A stretch of DNA of 27,541 nt from NCBI GenBank assembly GCA_903874585.1, contig CAIQSY010000073.1:1-27541 (forward strand), written 5' to 3'. The notes below the pieces were generated by a model that did no database searches, was not told where the DNA came from, and saw only the letters and a program-made list of their open reading frames with translations. Source of the DNA: an uncultured Chlorobiaceae bacterium (GTDB lineage: Bacteria > Bacteroidota > Chlorobiia > Chlorobiales > Chlorobiaceae). Shown here piece by piece: positions 7,065 through 13,313 of this stretch (positions within the stretch are counted from its first letter, which is position 1; the number at the start of each line of letters is the position of its first letter). The translations under genes were made by a program, and so were the position numbers.

Positions 7065-7299
7065 TGTTATCTTCCTCTACAACGATTATTATATTAAAAA
7101 AATGTTTGGGCAAAATACATAAAAGCTGCCAATTTCTCTATGAACTCCATTAATCGTTTCCGAGAAGTCTCCAAGAATCGTTCATTACACAAAAAAACGG
7201 TTGAATTCGTTATCAATAGATAATTATGGACATTTGAACCACAGTACATGTAATCCAAAATTCAACATCCAAAATCAATCATTTACCATCCATCATAGT

Positions 7300-7815
7300 A
7301 TGAACCAAGCAACAACCCCAGTAGTTGGCATCCTCATGGGCTCAGATTCCGACTTTGAGATTATGAAAGAGGCGACGATTGTACTCGACGAATTTGCCAT
7401 TGCCTCTGAAATTTCGGTGATTTCAGCACATCGCACACCGCATGATCTTGAGCAATACGCCACATCGGCGATAGAACGCGGGCTGAAGGTAATTATTGCC
7501 GGCGCTGGTGGCGCAGCACATTTGCCGGGCGTAACCGCCGCAATGACGGTGCTGCCGGTGATTGGCGTGCCAATTTTCAGCAAAAAGCTCAACGGGCAGG
7601 ATTCGTTGTACTCGATTGTACAGATGCCTGCCGGCATTCCCGTAGCAACCGTCGGGATTGATAATGCCCGCAATGCCGCGCTGCTTGCCGTGCAGATGCT
7701 CGCGTTGTCAGATGCCGCAATGATGACAAAGTTGCTGGAGTTCCGCCAGAAATTGGCTGAAGCTTCGCGCCAGAAAACTGCAAAAATTCGGGAAAAACTT
7801 CATGCAAACGGCTGA
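7300..7815 (+). CDS. purE: N5-carboxyaminoimidazole ribonucleotide mutase
   Basis: A 171-residue PurE of de novo purine synthesis, which moves the carboxyl group of N5-CAIR to give CAIR. Landmarks: GILMGSDSDFEIM (GSDSD at 14-18), SAHRTPHDL with the catalytic His45, AGAGGAAHLPGVTA (67-80) and SIVQMPAGIPVATVGI. Length matches class I PurE. I chose ATG 7300; the frame stays open back to 7201, but that part has no family match and looks like intergenic DNA with repeats of the type CCAAAATTCAA/CCAAAATCAA. No clear Shine-Dalgarno is seen. The next gene overlaps its 3' end by 14 nt. The purK partner is not in the window. Confidence 0.96.
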   Translation: MNQATTPVVGILMGSDSDFEIMKEATIVLDEFAIASEISVISAHRTPHDLEQYATSAIERGLKVIIAGAGGAAHLPGVTAAMTVLPVIGVPIFSKKLNGQDSLYSIVQMPAGIPVATVGIDNARNAALLAVQMLALSDAAMMTKLLEFRQKLAEASRQKTAKIREKLHANG

Positions 7816-8302
7816 GTTCTGGATTGAAAATCTGCACCTTGCGCCGCATCCTGAAGGTGGGTTTTATCGCGAAACATACCGCAGCGGCAGTACTTACCCT
7901 TTCGGGCATGAGAGTATTTTCGCGGGTGAGCGCTGCTGGGCAACCTCTATCTTTTACCTCCTGAAACAGGGTGAACGCTCACGGCTGCACCGGATTCACT
8001 CCGACGAGTTGTGGTTTTACCATGCCGGTGCATCGTTGACGGTACACATCTTCCCCGCACCAGGCAAGCCGTCACATTTTACGCTTGGGTTGGAACCTGA
8101 CAAGGGCGAGGTTTTGCAGGAAACCGTGCTCGCTGAAAGCTGGTTTGGCGCTTGCCTCGAAAGCGCATCGGCTGAAGATTACGCGCTGGTGAGTTGCGTT
8201 GTGGCGCCCGGCTTTGATTTCCGCGACTTCGCTTTTGCCAACCGAAACGAGTTGCTCAACAAATTTCCGCACCATACGGCAATCATTGAGCGACTGACTT
8301 GA
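7802..8302 (+). CDS. Cupin-fold protein, DUF985 family
   Basis: A 166-residue protein of the DUF985 (cupin_5) family. The family markers are HPEGGFYRETYRS (16-28), LHRIHSDELWFYHAG (62-76) and a late VVAPGFDFRDFAFANR. These proteins form one double-stranded beta-helix barrel; the reaction is not settled. It begins inside the purE 3' end (14-nt overlap) in another frame, so the two are cotranslated, but a purine role is not implied. The start is fixed by the typical 'EFWIENLHLAPHPEGG' N-terminus. Confidence 0.9.
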   Translation: MQTAEFWIENLHLAPHPEGGFYRETYRSGSTYPFGHESIFAGERCWATSIFYLLKQGERSRLHRIHSDELWFYHAGASLTVHIFPAPGKPSHFTLGLEPDKGEVLQETVLAESWFGACLESASAEDYALVSCVVAPGFDFRDFAFANRNELLNKFPHHTAIIERLT

Positions 8303-8738
8303 TGCAAATCGGTCAATGACTGTCGAATAGTGATATTGTAAAGGAAAGCGGTTTCGAGCTAATAACCAATCAGCAAAACCGGTGTAAAAATTACCGCGCT
8401 GGAAAAAAATTCTACCGGTGGCAGTATTTTTGGCGCAATAAAGCTTATTGAGTTCATTCTTGCTTGGTAAACGCCAGTCTCTATAACCATTTGCCTTATA
8501 ATCCTGACAAGCTTTTTTCGCACCTTGCCATGATAAAGTAAGGTCCAGGACAGTCAGCTTTTGCGGCAATCAATCCGTGCTGACCCGAAGCATCAAGCCA
8601 AGCAATTTTCCCACCACCATACTCGTCGCCAATTTTCACCGCAGAAGCTACTGCCGAAACCATCACCATACTCAATCCGGTTAGCAGCAGCACAACCCAT
8701 AATTGAGCAATACCCGTTTTTGCAAAAAGTTTCATCAT
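8303..8738 (-). pseudogene. Frameshifted DUF1566 (Lcl-type) exported protein gene
   Basis: The first frame (start 8738) gives a signal peptide (LWVVLLLTGLSMVMVSAVASA) and KIGDEYGGGKIAWLDASGQHGLIAAKAD, the usual opening of DUF1566 proteins. Near 8533-8537 the match jumps to another frame, which continues SWQGAKKACQDYKANGYRDWRLPSKNELNKLY, the family's 'WRLPSKDELN' core. Close to 8355 the match is lost again where YWSSSE is expected, and the 3' part runs out at the cupin gene. At least two lesions and a missing end make it a pseudogene. The exact 3' limit is uncertain. Confidence 0.8.
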
Positions 8739-8743
8739 GGTTG

Positions 8744-8941
8744 TTATTTGAGCTTGTTGGAAGGGGAAACAATCAATCGCTGATGCACACCATTCTTACC
8801 ACGCCAGCGCATCAAACGTACAGCTTTTTCTGAAAAACTGAAAGTATTATTCACAACACGTATTGCATAGTACTCGCCAAGAATCATTCGAGCAAGATTG
8901 GTAAGCAGATCAGCAGATTGAGGCGAACTGTATGATCTAAA
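8744..8941 (-). other. Open 65-codon frame without a start, possible gene remnant
   Basis: Reading on the - strand, a frame with no stop runs for 65 codons and ends 5 nt before the DUF1566 pseudogene. It reads ...LLTNLARMILGEYYAIRVV and ...KAVRLMRWRGKNGVHQRLI. No good initiation codon precedes the conserved-looking part (the first ATG is at the ARMILG segment). I do not recognise the family. It may be the 3' end of a decayed gene. Confidence 0.25.
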
Positions 8942-8961
8942 TTATTATTTAATAGCAATTA

Positions 8962-9124
8962 ATGCATATTTTCAACATAGGCAAAAAATCAAATATTAAC
9001 TCTTTCAAAAAAGGAAGAAACGCTGTTAAAATTAGTTGCAACTGAGTTTGTAGCATATACCGATGAGCAAATTTCAAGCTTGATTTATCAGCATTATGTA
9101 ATGGAGGTAAGTAGTAATGTGTGA
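8962..9124 (+). pseudogene. Small unknown ORF with a probable frameshift in an A run
   Basis: An ATG at 8962 opens a frame that reads MHIFNIGKKSNINSFKK and then fails. Shifting at the run of six A (about 9006-9011) gives a second frame, KEETLLKLVATEFVAYTDEQ and on to ...YVMEVSSNV, stopping at 9124. One A fewer would join the two into a 53-residue protein. The second half looks protein-like (amphipathic, acidic), and its stop overlaps the start of the next small gene. The family is unknown; it could also be chance. Confidence 0.35.
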
Positions 9125-9272
9125 GATATCAGAAATGGTAAAGGAAATGGCAGAATATTTCCATAAAGCTGGAGTACTTTATAACAATGAATTGAGTGCA
9201 CCAGAGATAGATTCGTGGCGTCTTTTAGGAAGAGATATTGATAATTATGTTCTTTATAAGATCAGAATTTGA
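9117..9272 (+). CDS. Small protein of unknown function (51 residues)
   Basis: The frame begins ATG 9117 with a GGAGG ribosome site about 8 nt upstream and ends at TGA 9270-9272. The product starts MCEISEMVKEMAEYFHKAGV and is helical and acidic, ending DNYVLYKIRI. It overlaps the end of the preceding small frame by 8 nt, like a coupled gene pair. I recognise no family. The size and overlap recall toxin-antitoxin operons, but no known fold is visible, so this is only a resemblance. Its end meets the IS remnant on the other strand. Confidence 0.5.
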   Translation: MCEISEMVKEMAEYFHKAGVLYNNELSAPEIDSWRLLGRDIDNYVLYKIRI

Positions 9273-9600
9273 TTTTGAGTTATAAAAAACATATCGGTTT
9301 GGTAGTAAATGCTTTTATGTCTTGGAATTCCGAAATTTATCAAAGTCTCGTTATAAAATGGTCGAGAAATTAGGTTGCTACCTGCTCTTGTAACTCTCTT
9401 TTCCATTGTCCGATTTATACCGGATGAACTTACAAATTCCTGACTGATTTTGTTCAACGTATTGGTACTCCAAATCGCCTCAAGTGCCACCTTGGCTTTG
9501 AACGGAAGTTCAAGAGCAAAAAATCGATAACAACATATATTAAAGTTACCATCTTTAAATTATTGTCCGAAAATAGGTGGCCACTATAGTCCTCTCTCGA
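9254..9600 (-). mobile_element. IS3-type transposase remnant
   Basis: On the - strand, 9502-9434 encodes FKAKVALEAIWSTNTLNKISQEF, which matches the start of OrfA of IS3-family elements (FKAKVALEA...T..E.S.EF). After that the frame stays open to 9254 but the expected helix-turn-helix end and OrfB are not there, so the element is internally deleted. The sequence near 9575-9600, read on the - strand, is TAGTGGCCACCTATTTTCGG, similar to IS3-type terminal repeats. I could not find the opposite end. Confidence 0.45.
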
Positions 9601-9608
9601 ATAACGAT

Positions 9609-12152
9609 TCACCCCATATTCTCCAGCCGCTTGTAGAAGAAGTGCTTTGTCACCTCCGCTGACACAATGTATAGCAACACAATCAGCAGCATCCAGCCGT
9701 AGAAGAGCAGCGGTAACTGTGTAAATCCGAAGGTCACCGCCAGCGGAGTAAAGGGCAGCGCCAGCACCGCCAGTACCACAAGCAGCGTGGCCGTCAGCAG
9801 ATACTTGCCGGGAAAGCTTTTGAAAAACGGGAGGCGTGTGCGAATCACCAGCACAATAAGTGAGGCGGAGATGACCGATTCAACAAACCAGCCGGTCTGA
9901 AACTCCGCTTCTCCAGCGTGCAGCACATAATGCAGGACGCCGAAAGTGAAAAAGTCAAAGAGCGAGCTGAGAATGCCGAAGGTGATCATATAGCGCTGGA
10001 TAAAGCGGATATCCCAGCGGTGTGGCCGCTCAATGTTGATGGCATCAACACGGTCGCTTGAGATGGTAATTTCCGGAAAATCGGTCAAGAGGTTCGTAAG
10101 CAGTATCTGTTTTGGCAGCAACGGCAGGAATGGGAGAAACAGGGAAGCCCCGGCCATGCTGAACATGTTGCCGAAATTGGCGCTTGTTGCCATAAAGACA
10201 TACTTCATGGTGTTCGTGAATGTTTTTCGCCCCTCAATAATGCCCTGCTCCAGCACCTTCAGGTCATGGTTGAGCAGCACAATCTCAGCAGCTTCTTTTG
10301 CCACATCCACTGCCGAATCAACCGAAATGCCCACATCGGCGGCATGGAGAGCGGAGGCATCGTTGATACCATCCCCCATAAAGCCTACGACGTTTCCACC
10401 TTTTTTCAGGGAGAGAATGATGCGCTCTTTCTGATTCGGCTCCACTTCAGCAAAAATATCGGTCAGTACCGATTGCTGCATGAGCGCAAGATCACTCATC
10501 TTGCGGATTTCTGGACCAGAGAGAACAACCGGATTTGGGATGCCAACCTGTCGTCCAAGACTTCCCGCCACCAGAGCATTGTCACCCGTAATAATTTTTA
10601 GCTTGACTCCAAGTTTTTCGAGATTTTGAATGGTCTCAAGAACCCTCTCTTTGGGAGGATCAAACAGCGTGACAAAACCAAGAAAAATCATCTCCGTTTC
10701 GTCCTTCCGGGTAAAGTCTTGCTGATTATCCCCTGATTTACAGGCCACGCCAAGCGTTCGATACCCTTCGGCGCTGAGCTGCTCATAGCGCTTCATAATC
10801 TCTGCACGCTTTTCATCGAGCGCAACCAGTGTTCCATCTTCATTTTCTGCTTGGGTGCACACTTCCAGTATTTGGTTCAGCGCACCTTTCGTGATAACAA
10901 TGTTCTCGGAGGCACTCCGAAGCTGCACGGTCAGGCGTTTGCGGATAAAATCATAAGGAACTTCACTTTGTACTTCAAAGAGCCGTTTATTGAGAGGCTG
11001 GTTGCTGATAATTGCCTCATCAATGGGGTTCTGAAATCCCTGCTGCAGTGAGGCGTTGAGCCATGCGTATTCCAGCACCTTGTCTGATGGATTGCCTGAG
11101 GCGGATAATGCTTTATGCAATTTCACTTTACCCTCTGTGATGGTTCCCGTTTTGTCGGAACAGAGGATGTTCATGCTTCCAAAGTTTTCGATGGATGAGA
11201 GCCTTTTCACAATCACCTGCTGCTTCGCCATGTTGCGGGCACCGGAGGCAAGATTAACACTGATAATTGCTGGCAGCAACTGTGGGGTAAGACCGACGGC
11301 AAGTGCCATGGAGAAGAGAAAAGAGTCCAGAATTGGTTTATGGAGCAGCACATTGACGGCAAAAATGATCACTACCAGTACCATGGTGATCTCCATAAGC
11401 ATATACCCGAACCTCCTCACGCCCCGCTCAAAATCTGTTTCAGGAGCCTTAAGCCGAAGGGAGCCTGAAATCTTTCCGAACTCAGTCTGCATAGCTGTTT
11501 GCATGACCAGCGCCTTCGCTTTGCCGCTGATAACATGTGCGCCCATAAAGAGCGTATTGCTCCGCTTGGCCAATGGGGTGTCGGCAGGGACAACCCCGCT
11601 GTTTTTTTCTACAGGGTAGGTCTCACCGGTGAAGGCTGCTTCATCGACAAACAACTCTTTTGATTCAAGGATAAGGCTGTCGCCCGGAATCACATCTCCG
11701 GCGGTGAGCAACACAACATCGCCAGGTACTATCTCTTCGATGTGAATCTCTTTCTCCTCGCTGTTACGAAGTACCCTGCACTTGATCTGCACCATTTTCA
11801 TCAGTTGGTCGATTGCATTGGTCGCCCCCTTTTCCTGCCACCAGCCGAGTAAACCACTCACCAGCACGATGACCAGAATAATGGAAGCATCAGTTTTGTC
11901 ATGCAGGGCAAAAGAGAGTCCAGCCGCAAAGATCAGCAGTAATGTCACCGGGCTTTTGAATTGCAGCAGAAACAGCATGAGAGCCGAAGTTCTGGAGCCT
12001 CCTTTCAGCGAGTTTGGTCCGTACTGCTTCAAGCGATCTTGGGCAGTTTTTTCTGACAAGCCTTGCGTGGTACTGTCAAGGTTGAGGAGGGCATTTTCCG
12101 GTGTGAGTGACCAGAAGCTCTTTTCTGTTATTTGCTGAGAACTTTCTTTCAT
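9609..12152 (-). CDS. mgtA: Magnesium-translocating P-type ATPase
   Basis: An 847-residue P3B-type ATPase that imports Mg2+ across the inner membrane. Landmarks in order: cation ATPase N-terminal domain (FWSLTPENALLNL), paired helices, AAFTGETYPVEK (actuator TGE), the M4 motif GLTPQLLPAI, the phosphorylation site CSDKTGTITEG (Asp about 333), the KGA nucleotide site, ITGDNALVAGSLGRQVG, and MGDGINDASALHAADVGISV. Several C-terminal membrane helices end the protein. The frame is open to 12374, but those 74 extra residues are antisense to a bioA fragment. I therefore start at ATG 12152, which has an AGGA ribosome site (an alternative ATG is at 12161). No Mg2+ leader is seen, because the upstream DNA is the bioA remnant. 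Confidence 0.95.
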   Translation of the reverse strand: MKESSQQITEKSFWSLTPENALLNLDSTTQGLSEKTAQDRLKQYGPNSLKGGSRTSALMLFLLQFKSPVTLLLIFAAGLSFALHDKTDASIILVIVLVSGLLGWWQEKGATNAIDQLMKMVQIKCRVLRNSEEKEIHIEEIVPGDVVLLTAGDVIPGDSLILESKELFVDEAAFTGETYPVEKNSGVVPADTPLAKRSNTLFMGAHVISGKAKALVMQTAMQTEFGKISGSLRLKAPETDFERGVRRFGYMLMEITMVLVVIIFAVNVLLHKPILDSFLFSMALAVGLTPQLLPAIISVNLASGARNMAKQQVIVKRLSSIENFGSMNILCSDKTGTITEGKVKLHKALSASGNPSDKVLEYAWLNASLQQGFQNPIDEAIISNQPLNKRLFEVQSEVPYDFIRKRLTVQLRSASENIVITKGALNQILEVCTQAENEDGTLVALDEKRAEIMKRYEQLSAEGYRTLGVACKSGDNQQDFTRKDETEMIFLGFVTLFDPPKERVLETIQNLEKLGVKLKIITGDNALVAGSLGRQVGIPNPVVLSGPEIRKMSDLALMQQSVLTDIFAEVEPNQKERIILSLKKGGNVVGFMGDGINDASALHAADVGISVDSAVDVAKEAAEIVLLNHDLKVLEQGIIEGRKTFTNTMKYVFMATSANFGNMFSMAGASLFLPFLPLLPKQILLTNLLTDFPEITISSDRVDAINIERPHRWDIRFIQRYMITFGILSSLFDFFTFGVLHYVLHAGEAEFQTGWFVESVISASLIVLVIRTRLPFFKSFPGKYLLTATLLVVLAVLALPFTPLAVTFGFTQLPLLFYGWMLLIVLLYIVSAEVTKHFFYKRLENMG

Positions 12153-12156
12153 GCTG

Positions 12157-12371
12157 TCCATCCTGTACGCGTCTTTGGCGCAATTGGCGTTGTTGAGCTG
12201 AGCCGACCAGTTAATTTGTCCGTCATGCAGCGAAAATTCGTCGAACATGGTGTCTGGGTGCGCCCTTTCGGCAAGCTGGTTTACCTCATGCCACCTTTCA
12301 TCATGATCGACGACGATCGTCGCCTGCTGACCGCTGCGGTGTGGTGTGGTGTGGTGGGTAGAGCAAGATAA
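12157..12371 (+). pseudogene. bioA: 3' end of bioA (7,8-diaminopelargonate synthase)
   Basis: The + strand reads RVFGAIGVVELSRPVNL, then QRKFVEHGVWVRPFGKLVYLMPPF and LLTAAV, the last ~70 residues of adenosylmethionine-8-amino-7-oxononanoate aminotransferase. The Arg in VWVRPFG is the substrate-carboxylate residue of the family. Nothing of the first ~360 residues, including the PLP lysine, is present: the match begins at the start region of mgtA, which runs the other way. The end has drifted into a GTGTGG-rich run before TAA. It is a remnant left when mgtA, or a deletion, replaced the rest. Confidence 0.88.
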
Positions 12372-12467
12372 CATTATTTCAAATGCTGCTCACCACTTTA
12401 TTCTTTCAATAGCCCCATATCCCTTACGAAACTCTTCGTCTTTTAGTTCCTCACGAAGGAACTCTTT

Positions 12468-12629
12468 ATGGTTGTTCTGAACAGGTTGAGCATCATTTCA
12501 AGAAAAACACTGGTTCAGTTGTGGGCAAAGCATAACGATGCGGAGCAACCGTTAAAGGCTTGGATCAAAGAGTTAAAACAAGAGACTTTGGATTCTAGCC
12601 CACTTTTCCACCCGCGAGTTGCTCCATAA
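12468..12629 (+). pseudogene. HigB-type toxin gene, N-terminal fragment
   Basis: A 53-codon frame containing LSIISRKTLVQLWAKHNDAE and QPLKAWIKELKQ, which is the N-terminal third of HigB toxins (I.SR.TL..FW..H.DAE..L..W). HigB proteins then continue with W..P.D......, an N-x-R-x-V/F core and a C-terminal G.HAEYD. Here the frame turns to TLDSSPLFHPRVAP and stops, so the catalytic part is missing. No higA antitoxin follows. The family-like start would be TTG 12486 rather than ATG 12468. A 7-bp hairpin (AGTTCCT-CACGA-AGGAACT) lies just before it. Confidence 0.75.
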
Positions 12630-12686
12630 TCCACTCTGCCGCAGTATATTCCACCCTTTTTATAATGTCTTGACGATCAAATTGAT

Positions 12687-13274
12687 ATGAGTACACATCA
12701 CTGTTCTGGAACGTCGCAGTGCTCGCATGGCGGCAATTGTGAAAAAGAGGAGACGAACCTTATTGCCGATCTTCAGGAGATGCTGCTCGAACAGCAGCAG
12801 CAGGGCGATAAAGTCGGAGAGGTGCAGTCGCTCCATGCCATATCATCCTGCTATTTTGCGCAAGGTGAGTATGATAAAGCGCAGGAGTATTTGCAGCAGT
12901 CGCTGACACTGGTGCAGGAGCTTGGCGACAAGAAGGCTGAAGCGGAGATGATGAATAATCTTGCGCAGCTTTGTAATGCCCGCGAAGAGTATGATAATGC
13001 AATTGCCTATTTGGAAAAGGCGATGGCGATTCAGAACGAAATCAACGATGTTGAGGGGCTCAGTTCGTCCATCTTTAATTTAGGTCATCTCCATTTGCAG
13101 AAGAAAGATATGGCGCAGGCGGCAGTAACGTGGACATCGTTATACAAATTTGCGCGCGAAATGGATTTGTCCGATATTTTGACGGAGTTGGAATCGCTTG
13201 CGGAGCAGCTTGGTTTGCCGGGCGGGAATAACGCATGGCAGTTGTTGCTGGAGCAGATGGATAAGGGCGAGTAA
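12687..13274 (+). CDS. Tetratricopeptide-repeat protein with Cys/His-rich N-terminus
   Basis: A 195-residue cytosolic protein. Residues 5-19 are HHCSGTSQCSHGGNC, rich in Cys and His and a possible metal site. From about residue 30 there are three to four TPR units, the clearest being YFAQGEYDKAQEYLQQSL, ...NAREEYDNAIAYLEKAM and ...LQKKDMAQAAVTWTSL, each with the Gly/Ala-Tyr-Ala spacing. TPR scaffolds bind partner proteins; the partner is unknown. It ends 39 bp before the crtU-like gene on the same strand and may be cotranscribed with it. The start follows an AT-rich stretch without a clear ribosome site. Confidence 0.8.
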   Translation: MSTHHCSGTSQCSHGGNCEKEETNLIADLQEMLLEQQQQGDKVGEVQSLHAISSCYFAQGEYDKAQEYLQQSLTLVQELGDKKAEAEMMNNLAQLCNAREEYDNAIAYLEKAMAIQNEINDVEGLSSSIFNLGHLHLQKKDMAQAAVTWTSLYKFAREMDLSDILTELESLAEQLGLPGGNNAWQLLLEQMDKGE

Positions 13275-13313
13275 TCGGTTATCTTTCAGCTTTTTAACGC
13301 TTTTTGCTTTTCT

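Noticed and set aside
7201..7299. 33-residue extension at the start of PurE
   Set aside because: Low-complexity residues with no PurE similarity; the family N-terminus begins at ATG 7300.
12153..12374. 74-residue N-terminal extension of MgtA
   Set aside because: These codons are antisense to a clear bioA 3' fragment and have no match to P-type ATPases; ATG 12152 has a ribosome site.
12153..12467. Mg2+-sensing leader or riboswitch for mgtA
   Set aside because: The upstream DNA is the bioA remnant and AT-rich debris; no conserved leader structure is visible.
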